Program-made: the position numbers and the translations under genes
NCBI RefSeq assembly: GCF_025548555.1
Contig: NZ_JAJLPA010000017.1
Coordinates: 1-64,000, forward strand
Direction of reading: 5' to 3'
Source of the DNA: Sphingomonas sp. A2-49
GTDB lineage: Bacteria; Pseudomonadota; Alphaproteobacteria; Sphingomonadales; Sphingomonadaceae
Length of the DNA: 64,000 bases
Notes under the pieces: model-generated
What the model saw: the letters and a program-made list of their open reading frames with translations, nothing else
Databases searched by the model: none
Told to the model about the DNA's origin: nothing
Shown here: positions 53,645 through 62,790 of the stretch, piece after piece
How the letters are laid out: each line of letters begins with the position of its first letter
Position numbering within the stretch: the stretch's first letter is position 1

Positions 53645-54688
53645 ATGGGGGATGGATCCGCCCGAATGCCGTACCGGCAGGACGTTCCTGCCCGTCCGGC
53701 GCCAGCCCGGCCGCCACGCGGCCGCTGGTCCGACACACAGGCCTTTGCGGCGCTCGACCTCGGCACCAACAACTGCCGGCTGCTGATCGCGCGGCCGCAG
53801 GGCGACGGCTTCGCCGTGGTCGATGCCTTTTCGCGGATCGTCCGGCTGGGCGAAGGGCTCGCCGCGACCGGCCGCCTGAGCGACGCCGCGATCGAACGCA
53901 CGATCGCGGCGCTGCGCGTCTGCGCCGACAAGCTGAAGCGCCGCAACGTCACGCTCGCCCGGTCGGTCGCGACCGAGGCATGCCGCCGCGCCGAAAACGG
54001 TCCCGCCTTCATCGCGCGCGCGCTTGCCGAAACCGGCATCCACCTCGACATCATCACCGCGGAGGAAGAGGCGCGGCTGGCGGTGCTCGGCTGCCATGCG
54101 CTGATCGAACCGGGCGACGACCCCGCGCTGATCTTCGACATCGGCGGCGGATCGACCGAACTGGTGCTGATCGACACGACGCGCGGCAGCATGCCCCGCG
54201 TGCTCGACTGGCATTCGGCGCCCTGGGGCGTCGTGTCGCTGACCGAACATGCCGGCGGCGGCGAGGGCGAGGACGGCCGGCTCGCGGCCTACGAGCGGAT
54301 GCGCGGCATCGTCACCGACAGCTTCGCCGCCTTCGCCGCGCGCCTGCCCCGCGACGTCGCCCGCCCCCGGCTGCTCGGCACCAGCGGCACGGTGACGACG
54401 CTGGGCAGCGTGCACCTGGGGCTCAGCCATTACGACCGGGCGCAGGTCGACGGGCTGATCGTCCCCTCCGACGCGATGCGGCGGATCAGCGCCGACCTGT
54501 CGCGCAAGTCGATCCGCGAGCGCGCGCAGCTCGCCTGCATCGGCAGCGAGCGCGCCGATCTGGTCGTCGCCGGCTGCGCGATCCTCGAAACGATTCTCGA
54601 CCTGTGGCCCGCCGAACGGCTGGGCATCGCCGATCGCGGCATCCGCGAAGGCATATTGCGCCGATTGATGGGGAGCCCCCGGCCGTGA
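53645..54688 (+). CDS. Ppx/GppA-family exopolyphosphatase
   Basis: A 347-aa actin-fold phosphatase acting on polyphosphate or pppGpp. It shows ALDLGTNNCRLLIA, VATEACRRAENG, ITAEEEARLAVLG, FDIGGGSTELVLI and LGTSGTVTTLGS in order. It lacks the C-terminal HD-like domain of E. coli Ppx, as is usual for the short ~310-350-aa alphaproteobacterial form. rlmE follows 19 bp later; the pair is conserved in alphaproteobacteria. Confidence 0.93.
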   Translation: MGDGSARMPYRQDVPARPAPARPPRGRWSDTQAFAALDLGTNNCRLLIARPQGDGFAVVDAFSRIVRLGEGLAATGRLSDAAIERTIAALRVCADKLKRRNVTLARSVATEACRRAENGPAFIARALAETGIHLDIITAEEEARLAVLGCHALIEPGDDPALIFDIGGGSTELVLIDTTRGSMPRVLDWHSAPWGVVSLTEHAGGGEGEDGRLAAYERMRGIVTDSFAAFAARLPRDVARPRLLGTSGTVTTLGSVHLGLSHYDRAQVDGLIVPSDAMRRISADLSRKSIRERAQLACIGSERADLVVAGCAILETILDLWPAERLGIADRGIREGILRRLMGSPRP

Positions 54689-54707
54689 CGAACAAGAGCC
54701 CGATCCG

Positions 54708-55379
54708 ATGAGCCGCGACGGCGGCGGCCTGCGCACGCGGGTCAAGACGGCGCGCGGCCGCACCGCGCAATCGACGCGCTGGCTCGAGCGCCAGCTCAAC
54801 GATCCCTATGTGAAGCGGGCGAAGGCCGACGGCTATCGCAGCCGCGCCGCCTACAAGCTGATCGAGCTAGACGAGCGGTTCGGGATCATCCGCGGATCGA
54901 AGCGCGTCGTCGACCTGGGCATCGCACCGGGCGGCTGGAGCCAGGTGATCCGGCGCCAGGCGCCCAAGGCGACGGTGGTGGGCATCGACCTGTTGCCCGT
55001 CGACCCGATCGACGGGGTCACCATCTTCGAAATGGATTTCATGGACGATGCCGCGCCCGACCGATTGATGGCGGCACTGGGCGGGGCGCCCGACCTGGTG
55101 CTGTCGGACATGGCGGCGAACACCGTCGGTCACCCGCAGACCGACGCGTTGCGCACGATGGCGCTGGTCGAGACCGCGCTCGCCTTCGCCGTCGACGTGC
55201 TCGAAAAGGGCGGGACGTTCGTGTCCAAGGTGTTCGCCGGCGGCGCCGATTCGCAGCTCGTCGCCGAAATGAAGCGCAATTTCACCAGCGTGAAGCACGC
55301 CAAGCCGCCGGCGAGCCGCAAGGGATCGGTCGAATGGTTCGTCGTGGCGCAGGGGTTCAAGGGCAGGTCAGCGGAATAG
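54708..55379 (+). CDS. rlmE: 23S rRNA 2'-O-methyltransferase RlmE (FtsJ)
   Basis: Methylates U2552 of 23S rRNA (223 aa). The AdoMet loop is VVDLGIAPGGWSQV, and the catalytic tetrad is visible as Lys50, Asp134, Lys174 and Glu209. The N-terminus carries an Arg-rich rRNA-binding stretch. A perfect 10-bp inverted repeat covers the stop codon. Confidence 0.96.
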   Translation: MSRDGGGLRTRVKTARGRTAQSTRWLERQLNDPYVKRAKADGYRSRAAYKLIELDERFGIIRGSKRVVDLGIAPGGWSQVIRRQAPKATVVGIDLLPVDPIDGVTIFEMDFMDDAAPDRLMAALGGAPDLVLSDMAANTVGHPQTDALRTMALVETALAFAVDVLEKGGTFVSKVFAGGADSQLVAEMKRNFTSVKHAKPPASRKGSVEWFVVAQGFKGRSAE

Positions 55380-55393
55380 CGTCGCTATTCCGC
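55371..55393. terminator. Hairpin overlapping the rlmE stop codon
   Basis: GCGGAATAGC (55371-55380), 3 bases, then GCTATTCCGC (55384-55393): a perfect 10-bp inverted repeat that includes the rlmE TAG. It could terminate or stabilise the mRNA; no T-run follows. Confidence 0.5.
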
Positions 55394-55433
55394 GTCGCGG
55401 ACCTGCCCCGGCCAGCGGGCCGAAGGCCCGACT

Positions 55434-55555
55434 GACGACGCGGCTTTGCCGCGGCGGCCGCGTCCCACCGTCGCCGCCTTCATACAACCCGTCGTTGCTT
55501 CGCTACGCTCACAATGACGGAACGCAAAACGACGCGGCAAGGCCGCGTCGTCGCT
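55434..55555. repeat. GACGACGCGGC-family repeat between rlmE and rpoZ
   Basis: GACGACGCGGCTTTGCCGCG at 55434 and an inverted partner GCGGC...GCCGCGTCGTCG ending near 55553 match the fliQ-fliR element. Between them lies CGTTGCTTCGCTACGCTCAC, a type of short repeat often seen in bacterial intergenic DNA. The 248-bp convergent gap contains no supported gene. Confidence 0.65.
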
Positions 55556-55627
55556 CGGACCTTTCAGCCCGCTGGCCGGCATGCGGGGGCGACGCGGCTG
55601 GGCTGGCGCCAAACCGCTGCGGCATGC

Positions 55628-55972
55628 TCAGCCGTCGTAGTCGGCGCCGAGGTTCTGGTTGCGCGGCGGCGCCGCGGCGGTGAGGCGCAGCGCTTCGGCG
55701 GACGCGGACAGCGAACCGACCGCGTCGACCTCGTCCTCGTCGTCGATGCGGACGCGCTGGAGGCTGTTGACCACCGCCTCTTCGAGGTGATCGGGACGGA
55801 CCAGTTCGTCGGCGATCTCGCGCAGCGCGACGACCGGGTTCTTGTCGCGGTCGCGATCGAGCAGCAGTTCCGCACCGCCCGAGATCTGACGCGCGCGCTG
55901 GGCGGCGAACAGGACCAGGTCGAAGCGGTTGGGGATCTTGTCGACGCAATCCTCGACGGTAACGCGCGCCAT
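55628..55972 (-). CDS. rpoZ: RNA polymerase omega subunit
   Basis: RNA polymerase assembly subunit (114 aa). It begins [32 protein letters not shown], the omega signature, followed by [12 protein letters not shown]. The acidic C-terminal extension is normal for alphaproteobacteria. A clear AAGGAAAG Shine-Dalgarno precedes the ATG at 55972. Confidence 0.97.
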   Translation of the reverse strand: MARVTVEDCVDKIPNRFDLVLFAAQRARQISGGAELLLDRDRDKNPVVALREIADELVRPDHLEEAVVNSLQRVRIDDEDEVDAVGSLSASAEALRLTAAAPPRNQNLGADYDG

Positions 55973-56109
55973 GGACGCTTTCCTTCGCAAATACCGATGC
56001 AGTGAAGGCGGGGGCCTAGGCAGCGGGCGCGCGAAAGTCAAGAAAATCGGCCATCACCGCGCCAGCCGCACCTTGTGCCGCGGCCGGGCAGCGGCCACAG
56101 CGGGCGGCG

Positions 56110-57279
56110 ATGGACGCGCCCGCCCCCCAGCCCACGTTCACGGTCGACGGCAACCGGCTGACGCTGCTCGACACCGGGCCGCGGCGGCTCGATGCGCTGC
56201 TGGCGCTGATCGACGGCGCCCGCCACGACCTGCGCATCCTCTATTATATCTATGCCGACGACGAAACCGGCCGCCGTGTCAACGCCGCGCTGATCGCCGC
56301 CGCCGGCCGCGGGGTCAGCGCCGCGCTGGTCGTCGACGGCTTCGGCAGCGAAACCGACGAGGCCTTCTACGCGCCGCTACGCGAGGCCGGCGTGTCGGTC
56401 TGTCGCTTCTCGCCGCGGTTCGGTCGGCGCTATCTGTTGCGCAACCACCAGAAGCTGGCGCTGGCGGACGCGCAATCGGCGACGCCGCGGATCATCGTCG
56501 GCGGCTTCAATGTCGAGGATGATTATTTCGGCACCCCCGCCGACGCCGCATGGCGCGACCTCGGACTGCTGGTCGAGGGGCCGGCGGCGGGGCGGCTGGC
56601 GGGCTATTTCGACGCGCTGCACGACTGGGTGATGCAGCCCAAGGGCAAGCTGCGCCGGCTCAACGCCGCGCTGTCGCGCTGGAGCGAAAGCAAGGGGACG
56701 ACGCGCTGGCTGATCGGCGGCCCGACGCGGCGGCTGTCCCCCTGGGCGCGGACCGTGCGCGACGACATGCGCCGCGGCAAGCGGATCGACATCATCGCCG
56801 CCTATTTCACCCCCTCGCCCACCATCCTGCGCCGGCTCGACAAGGCGGGCCGCCGCCGGGCGCGGGTGCGCGTCGTCACCGCGGCGAAGTCCGACAACAA
56901 TGCGACGATCGCGGCGGCGCGCTTCACCTATGCGGGGCTGCTGCGCAAGGGCGTGCAATTGTTCGAATACCAGCCGACCAAATTGCACACCAAATTGTAC
57001 GTGATCGACGATGCGGTGCACGTCGGATCGGCGAATTTCGACATGCGCAGCCTATTCATCAACCTCGAACTGATGTTCCGGGTCGAGGATCGCGCCTTCG
57101 CCGATCACGTCCGCGGCTATGTCGAGGGCGAGATCGCGCGGTCGCAACCGATCACCCGGGCCTGGTATCGCGAGCATACCGGCGCGGTGCAGCGGGTGCG
57201 CCAGTTCTTCGCGTATCTGATGATCGCGGTGGTCGATCCGGGCCTGTCGCGCGGCCTGAACTTCGGCATCGACGAATAG
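56110..57279 (+). CDS. Phospholipase D-family phosphatidyltransferase (cardiolipin-synthase-like)
   Basis: A 389-aa protein with two HKD motifs: NHQKLALAD (His113, Lys115, Asp120) and LHTKLYVID (His293, Lys295, Asp300), each followed by the usual Gly-Gly or Gly-Ser segment. This is the cardiolipin synthase/PLD architecture, but the N-terminal membrane helices of ClsA are missing, as in ClsB-like enzymes. Likely joins phosphatidyl groups at the membrane surface; exact substrates unknown. Confidence 0.9.
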   Translation: MDAPAPQPTFTVDGNRLTLLDTGPRRLDALLALIDGARHDLRILYYIYADDETGRRVNAALIAAAGRGVSAALVVDGFGSETDEAFYAPLREAGVSVCRFSPRFGRRYLLRNHQKLALADAQSATPRIIVGGFNVEDDYFGTPADAAWRDLGLLVEGPAAGRLAGYFDALHDWVMQPKGKLRRLNAALSRWSESKGTTRWLIGGPTRRLSPWARTVRDDMRRGKRIDIIAAYFTPSPTILRRLDKAGRRRARVRVVTAAKSDNNATIAAARFTYAGLLRKGVQLFEYQPTKLHTKLYVIDDAVHVGSANFDMRSLFINLELMFRVEDRAFADHVRGYVEGEIARSQPITRAWYREHTGAVQRVRQFFAYLMIAVVDPGLSRGLNFGIDE

Positions 57280-57313
57280 GCCGCGCCGCGCCCTCCTCGG
57301 GCGCGGCGCGGCC
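57279..57313. terminator. Two-way terminator between PLD gene and btuB
   Basis: A perfect 15-bp stem (arm GGCCGCGCCGCGCCC) around the loop TCCTC, overlapping the last base of the PLD gene stop codon and ending 6 bp before the convergent btuB stop. Neither side has a long T-run. Confidence 0.75.
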
Positions 57314-57319
57314 GGTGGA

Positions 57320-59251
57320 TCAATAGGTTACGCGGATGCCGCCGAACGCGGCGCGGCCCGGCTGGCCATATTGATAGACGGTCTGGTAGCGCGCATCGAA
57401 CAGGTTCTCGACCCGGCCGTACACTTCGAGATGCGGACCGATCGGCAGCGCGGCACGCACGTCGGCGAGCACATAGCCGTCGAGCCGCCGCGTGTTCGCC
57501 GCATTGTCGAAGCTGTCGCCGACCGCGGTGATCGTCGCGCCGGTCGACAGGCTGAACGGCCAGCGATAGTCGGCGTTGACCGACACGCTGTCGCCCGGCC
57601 GCCGCGCCAGATCGCGCCCGAACGTCGCGGTGCCGGCCGACCGGTCCTTCGCGTCGAGATAGGTGTAGGCGGCGACGAAGGTCAGCGATTCGACCGGGCG
57701 CAGCGTCAGTGCCGCCTCGACGCCCTGCGCCCGCGCGCGCGCGACATTGTCATAGGTGCCGAACGGCCGGCCGGTGCAGATGCCGGTCAGCGGCGTCGCG
57801 CAGGAGATGAAGGCGATGAGGTCGCGCGAGGTCCGGGTGAAATAGGTCGCGCTCGCCTCGACCGCGCCGTCGAGCGCCTTCTGCGTGACGCCCGCATCCC
57901 ATCCGTGCGAGCGTTCGGGGGACAGCAGGCCGTTGCCGTATTCGCTCTGCAACTGGAAGAGCGTCGGCGCCTTGAACCCTTCCGAGTAACTGGCGCGGAA
58001 TGCGGTCGCGCCGCCGTTGGGCGAATAGACGCCGCTGCCCGACACCGTGGTGGCGCCGCCGAACTGGCTGTGGTCGTCGTGGCGGACGCCGCCGGTCATC
58101 GTCAGGCCGGCGACCGGGGTCACGGCGAGCTGGCCATAGACGCTGAAGATCCGCGCGCGGCCGGGATTGCCCGCGGCGCCATCGCTCGCCGTGCGCGACC
58201 GCGACACCTCGCGCTCGGCGCCGAAGGTCGCGAACACCGCCGAGGTGATGTCGAACGCGCCCTGATATTCGATCCGGTCGTTGCGGCCGATGCCGCGGAA
58301 CGTCTCCGCCGGCGTCGCCGTGGGGGTATAGTTGGTGCGATCCGTGTCGGTATGGGCGTAGCCGAACCGGTTGCGGAACCGCCCGTCGAACAGCGCGGCG
58401 TTCAATCCGGCATAGCCGATCCACTGTTCGGTATCCCCATAGTCGCGCGTGTCGCCGAAGCTGAACGTTGGGGGGGCGAAACCGTCGAAATCGGTGCGGC
58501 CGTTGGCGTAGAAGCCGCGCAGGTCGACCGAGACGTTGCTGGCGAGCGCGATGGCGACGCTGGCGTTGGCGCCATAGCTGCGGAAGCCGTCACGCTCGGT
58601 GCCCGGCGCATAGGCCGATATGCCGTCGCTGGTGTAATAGCCGCCGCCGACGCTCGCCGCCACCGGCCCCATCGTGCCCGACACGTTGGCGAACGCCTGT
58701 CCGGTGTCGTGCCAGCCGCCCTCGGCGCGGGCGTTGAGGCTAAACCGCTCGGTCGGCTGGCGGGTGATGAGGTTGACGACGCCGCCAATCGCCTGGCTGC
58801 CCCACAGCACCGATTGCGCGCCGCGCAGCACCTCGATCCGCGCGATGTTGCCGACCAGCAGCGTGCCGAAGTTGAAGCCGCCCCCGGGCGAGGAGGGATC
58901 GTTGAGCTTGATGCCGTCGATCAGCGCCACCGTCTGGTCGCTTTCCGCACCGCGGATGCTGACCCCCGCGGTGGTGCCGACCCCGCCGTTGCGCGAGACG
59001 GTGACGCCCGGCGTCTGGCGGAGCAGGTCGGAGACGACCACCGCCTGCCGCTGCACGATCGTCGCGGTGTCGAGGACGGTGACCGCCTGGCCGACGGTCG
59101 CGGCCGGCCGCGCCTCGCGGTTCGCGGTCACCAGGATGTCGGCGTCGGCGTCGGCGGCCTGCTCCAGCCCGGCGGTGGATTGCGCGCTCTGCGCCAGTGC
59201 GGGCGTGGCCGCGACGAGGCACGGCAGGATCAGATAGCGGTAGGTGTTCAC
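57320..59251 (-). CDS. btuB: BtuB-like TonB-dependent cobalamin receptor
   Basis: Outer-membrane receptor (643 aa). A signal peptide (LILPCLVAATPALAQ) is followed by a TonB-box-like DADILVTANR, the plug (DLLRQTPGVTVSRNGG, SVLWGSQAIGGVVNLITRQP), and a 22-strand-type barrel ending in an aromatic (FGGIRVTY). Substrate is assigned mainly from the cobalamin riboswitch just upstream. The GTG at 59251 is the start; an AAGGGG stretch precedes it. Confidence 0.92.
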   Translation of the reverse strand: MNTYRYLILPCLVAATPALAQSAQSTAGLEQAADADADILVTANREARPAATVGQAVTVLDTATIVQRQAVVVSDLLRQTPGVTVSRNGGVGTTAGVSIRGAESDQTVALIDGIKLNDPSSPGGGFNFGTLLVGNIARIEVLRGAQSVLWGSQAIGGVVNLITRQPTERFSLNARAEGGWHDTGQAFANVSGTMGPVAASVGGGYYTSDGISAYAPGTERDGFRSYGANASVAIALASNVSVDLRGFYANGRTDFDGFAPPTFSFGDTRDYGDTEQWIGYAGLNAALFDGRFRNRFGYAHTDTDRTNYTPTATPAETFRGIGRNDRIEYQGAFDITSAVFATFGAEREVSRSRTASDGAAGNPGRARIFSVYGQLAVTPVAGLTMTGGVRHDDHSQFGGATTVSGSGVYSPNGGATAFRASYSEGFKAPTLFQLQSEYGNGLLSPERSHGWDAGVTQKALDGAVEASATYFTRTSRDLIAFISCATPLTGICTGRPFGTYDNVARARAQGVEAALTLRPVESLTFVAAYTYLDAKDRSAGTATFGRDLARRPGDSVSVNADYRWPFSLSTGATITAVGDSFDNAANTRRLDGYVLADVRAALPIGPHLEVYGRVENLFDARYQTVYQYGQPGRAAFGGIRVTY

Positions 59252-59389
59252 AAGGGGTCCCCTTCGTCTGCTTTGACGGGGACGCGCACGGCGATCGCCG
59301 GACCGACAGTCCGTCGCGCACGACCCCAACGACGTCGTCACGCGAGGAAACCCTCGATCGCCCGGAACACCCCGTCCGCACGAAGGACA

Positions 59390-59580
59390 ACCGCGACAGG
59401 CAGGTCTCCTGGCTTCCGGGTCGTCGCCTTGCCCGGCCTTCCCGAACCGTCGAAACGGTCCAGTGGCACGCGAACGGAGCAAGGCTCGCCGGTCACAGTT
59501 GCGGGGACAGCCCCGGCTTACGAGCGACACGCGCTCGCTTCCGGGTTCCCTTTTCATTCCATCGCTGGAAACCTGTCGCG
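59390..59580 (-). promoter_or_regulatory. Cobalamin (B12) riboswitch
   Basis: Read on the minus strand, the region contains the conserved B12-box AGCCAGGAGACCTGCCTGTC (59414-59395), the core GGGGCTGTCCCCGCAACTGT, and an AAAGGGAACCCGG stem segment, with the 5' part starting near CGCGACAGGTTTCCA. All main conserved blocks of the adenosylcobalamin riboswitch are in the right order. It lies about 140 bp upstream of the btuB start, so B12 should switch the receptor off. Confidence 0.93.
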
Positions 59581-59745
59581 ACCGCGCCCCTAGGCGCAGG
59601 CCGGCCCGAACGCAATATCCGTCGGCTTCGGACCCGGCATCGGACGCCATCGCCCCATCCCCGGCCCGCCGCTCCATTCCGCCTCTCGCGCCCGCCCGCC
59701 GCAGCCGCTAGCGTCGTCGTCGCCAATCAGGGGAAATGCCGTCCA

Positions 59746-61380
59746 ATGACCCGCCTCGCCGCCCTTCTCGCCGCCCTGCCGCTCGTCGCCGCATCCCCTG
59801 CGGCGGACCCGATATCCGCCGATCGCCTGTCCGCCGACGTCAAGGTGCTGGCGTCGGACGCGTTCGGCGGTCGCGCACCGGGCACGCCGGGCGAGACGAA
59901 GACGATCGACTGGCTGGTCGCGCAATTCAAGGCCGCGGGGCTGGAGCCGGGCGGCAGCGACGGCGGCTGGACGCAACCGGTGCCGCTGATCCGCACCATG
60001 CTGGGGAGCGGCGCGGTCGCCGCGAACGGCATGCCGCTGGCGATCGGGCGGGACGTCTATCTGTCGACCGTCCGCCCCGACGCCCGCGCGGTCGTCGCCC
60101 GCGCGCCGCTGGTCTTCGTCGGCTACGGCGTCACCGCGCCCGAACGGCAGTGGGACGATTTCAAGGGCGTCGACCTGAAGGGCAAGGTCGCGGTGTTCCT
60201 GGTCAACGATCCCGATTTCGAGGCGGCGGCGGGCGACGATGCCGCGGGACGCTTCGGCGACCGGCGCATGACCTATTACGGGCGCTGGACCTACAAGTTC
60301 GAGGAAGCGGCCCGGCGCGGCGCGGTCGCGGCGCTGATCGTCCACGACACGCCGGGGGCGGGCTATGGCTGGGCGACCGTCACCGCGCCGGGCGGCGAGA
60401 ATTACGATGTCGCCGCACCCGCCGCGCCGCGCCTCGCGATGCAGGGATGGCTGGAAGGTGGGGCGGCGACGCGGCTGTTCGCCGCTGCGGGACTCGATCT
60501 TGCACGGCTGCGCGCCGCGGCGCGGCGATCGGACTTCCGCCCCGTCGCGCTCGCCGGCGCGGGCCTGTCCGCCGACCTGCCGGTCACGGTCACGCGTGCG
60601 ACCAGCCACAACGTGCTCGCCAAGCGCACCGGCCGCGGCCGCCCCGACGAAACCGTGATCTATGGCGCGCATTGGGATGCCTATGGCGAAGGGACGCCCG
60701 ACGCCGCGGGCCGGCGCATCCGTCCCGGCGCCAACGACGACGCGCTCGGCACCGCCGGCGTGCTGGCGATCGCACGCGCCGCCGCCCGCATGCCCCGGCC
60801 CGCCCGTACGCAGGTGTTCGCGCTGTGGACGGGCGAGGAGCGCGGGCTGCTGGGATCGGAAACCTATGCCGCGCATCCCCTGTATCCGGCGGCGAAGACG
60901 GTCGCCAACCTGACGCTCGACATCCTCCAGACCGCCGGCCCGGCCCGCGACGTGCTGCTGGTCGGGGCGGGGCAGAATTCGCTCGAAGCCGCGCTGGCCG
61001 CCGCCGCGCGCGCGCAGGGGCGCAGCGTGACACCCGAGGCGCTGCCCGAACGCGGCCTGTTCTACCGCGCCGATCACTTCTCGCTCGCGCGGCGCGGCGT
61101 CCCGACGCTGTTGCTGATGGCGATCAGCGGCGCGCCCGATCTGGTCGACGGCGGCCGTGCCGCCGGGCAGCGCTGGCTCGACGACTATATGCGCTGCTAC
61201 CACCAGACCTGCGATGCCTGGTCGGCCGACTGGAACCTCGCCGGCGCGGCCGCGGACGTCGACCTGCTGCGCCGTATCGGCTTCGACCTCGCCGCCGGCA
61301 CCGCCTGGCCGACGTGGAACGCGGGTTCGGAATTCAGGGCGATCCGCGCGGCCAGCGCCGCCGATCGCGAACGCCGGTAG
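59746..61380 (+). CDS. M28-family metallopeptidase, secreted
   Basis: A predicted exported zinc aminopeptidase of 544 aa. The signal peptide is AALLAALPLVAASPAA. A PA-like insert follows the N-terminal segment (about 100-250). The zinc-binding peptidase core has GAHWDAYG (His309, Asp311), NDDALGTAG, WTGEERGLLGSE, and a late YHQTCD His. It should release amino acids from peptides in the periplasm; substrate not known. Confidence 0.9.
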   Translation: MTRLAALLAALPLVAASPAADPISADRLSADVKVLASDAFGGRAPGTPGETKTIDWLVAQFKAAGLEPGGSDGGWTQPVPLIRTMLGSGAVAANGMPLAIGRDVYLSTVRPDARAVVARAPLVFVGYGVTAPERQWDDFKGVDLKGKVAVFLVNDPDFEAAAGDDAAGRFGDRRMTYYGRWTYKFEEAARRGAVAALIVHDTPGAGYGWATVTAPGGENYDVAAPAAPRLAMQGWLEGGAATRLFAAAGLDLARLRAAARRSDFRPVALAGAGLSADLPVTVTRATSHNVLAKRTGRGRPDETVIYGAHWDAYGEGTPDAAGRRIRPGANDDALGTAGVLAIARAAARMPRPARTQVFALWTGEERGLLGSETYAAHPLYPAAKTVANLTLDILQTAGPARDVLLVGAGQNSLEAALAAAARAQGRSVTPEALPERGLFYRADHFSLARRGVPTLLLMAISGAPDLVDGGRAAGQRWLDDYMRCYHQTCDAWSADWNLAGAAADVDLLRRIGFDLAAGTAWPTWNAGSEFRAIRAASAADRERR

Positions 61381-61570
61381 GGCTGCTCACGAGCGGACGC
61401 ACCCGCGCATCCGGCGACAGGGTCGAGGAACGCCTCCCGGCGGCGATCAACGCCTCCGGGCGGCATTCATGGCCGGCAAGCGCAGGTCGTCCGGCGGCAT
61501 GGCGAACCGCCGACGGGCCGGTCGCGGCCGACGGTCGCCCGGGCGCCCATGCGGGGGCGCGCCACGCAAC

Positions 61571-61939
61571 TCAATTGTCGTAATAGCGGCTGGATCGCGG
61601 CATGCGGCGCCGCTTGCGGGTGGCGAACGCCCATAACGTCATGCCCACGCCCATCATCACCAGCAGGATCAGCGCGAACATCAGCATGCCCGCATCCGGC
61701 ACGCCATGCGCGAACACCAGCGCCGCGCCGATCCCGCCGACATAGGCGAGGCAGGCGAGCAGCACGCGGATGCGCTGGCGCGGATCGGGCGCGTCGAACG
61801 GCGCAACCATCGCCAGCACGGCCGCGGCGGCGAGCAGCGCGATCGACGTGGCGACGGGCGCGCCCATGACGAAGGCCAGCGCCATCGTCGCCAGCGAGAG
61901 CACCGACAGCAGCGATGCGAAAATACGTAGGCGCAACAT
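61571..61939 (-). CDS. Hypothetical four-helix membrane protein
   Basis: A 122-aa inner-membrane protein with four hydrophobic segments (about 5-25, 30-47, 59-76, 83-107) and a basic tail ATRKRRRMPRSS. I do not recognise the family. Its ATG overlaps the stop of the metallophosphoesterase (TAATG), so the two are coupled. Confidence 0.7.
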   Translation of the reverse strand: MLRLRIFASLLSVLSLATMALAFVMGAPVATSIALLAAAAVLAMVAPFDAPDPRQRIRVLLACLAYVGGIGAALVFAHGVPDAGMLMFALILLVMMGVGMTLWAFATRKRRRMPRSSRYYDN

Positions 61940-62790
61940 TACAGGTCTCCCGGACCACCATGGAGCCGTTGGGTCGCCGGCTCCGTCTCCCTCCCCGGGT
62001 ACAGCCTCGATTGCAAGAAGGCGATACGTTCGCCGTCCAGCCGCACCGCGGTCAGGACGCCGGTCGCATAGGCCCCGGTGTCGATGCCGATGCGGTTGTC
62101 CGTGACCTGCGGCGCCTCCGATGTCCAGCTGTGGCCGTGGACGACGACCTTTTCGAAGCGGTGATCCGCCGCGAGGAACTCCTCGCCGATCCACAGGCAG
62201 TCCTGATCGTCCTGCCGCGCGAGCGCGACGCCGGGTTTCAGCCCGGCATGCACGAACAGATAGTCCCCGCACGTCGTCCGGATCGGCAGCCCGCGCAGGA
62301 ACTCCAGATGCGCCGCGGGCATGGCGTCGAGCAGGCGGTCGCGCAGCCGGGACCGATCCTCGTCCGGCGCGGAGACGACGCCGTACGACGCCAGCGTGCG
62401 CACGCCATCCTGTTCCAGCCAGGGCTGCGCCAGGTCCGGATGCTCCAGGAATTCCAGCAGCATCGCCTCGTGATTGCCGCGCAGGAACACGACGTCGATC
62501 GTCGCATGCCGCGCCAGCCAGACGAGCGCGGCGAGCACCTTCGCGGACTCCGGCCCGCGATCGACATAGTCGCCGCAGAACACCAGCGACACGGCCCGCT
62601 CCTCCCCCGCGCGGCCCACGTCGGCGACGATCGCCTCGAGCAGCGCGGCGAGCTGGGCATAGCAGCCGTGGATGTCGCCGATCGCATAGATCACCCTCCC
62701 CTCGGTCGAGGCGGCGCGTGCGGAGGGCGCGTGGTCCGGTGCCCAGGCGGCACGGGCGCGGGGGGCGGCGACGGCCGCGTCGCGCGTCAT
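61939..62790 (-). CDS. Metallophosphoesterase (bacterial Ser/Thr phosphatase-like)
   Basis: A 283-aa cytoplasmic dimetal phosphatase. The motif order is GDIHG (38-42), GDYVDRG (73-79) and GNHE (105-108), followed by a late VHAG and GHS. This is the PPP-type/ApaH-like signature used by bacterial protein phosphatases and diadenosine tetraphosphatases; which of these is unclear. Its start overlaps the upstream stop (ATGA). Confidence 0.88.
   Translation of the reverse strand: MTRDAAVAAPRARAAWAPDHAPSARAASTEGRVIYAIGDIHGCYAQLAALLEAIVADVGRAGEERAVSLVFCGDYVDRGPESAKVLAALVWLARHATIDVVFLRGNHEAMLLEFLEHPDLAQPWLEQDGVRTLASYGVVSAPDEDRSRLRDRLLDAMPAAHLEFLRGLPIRTTCGDYLFVHAGLKPGVALARQDDQDCLWIGEEFLAADHRFEKVVVHGHSWTSEAPQVTDNRIGIDTGAYATGVLTAVRLDGERIAFLQSRLYPGRETEPATQRLHGGPGDL

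Noticed and set aside
59281..59389. Possible leader peptide between the riboswitch and btuB
   Set aside because: No short ORF with a ribosome site ending before the GTG start is convincing.
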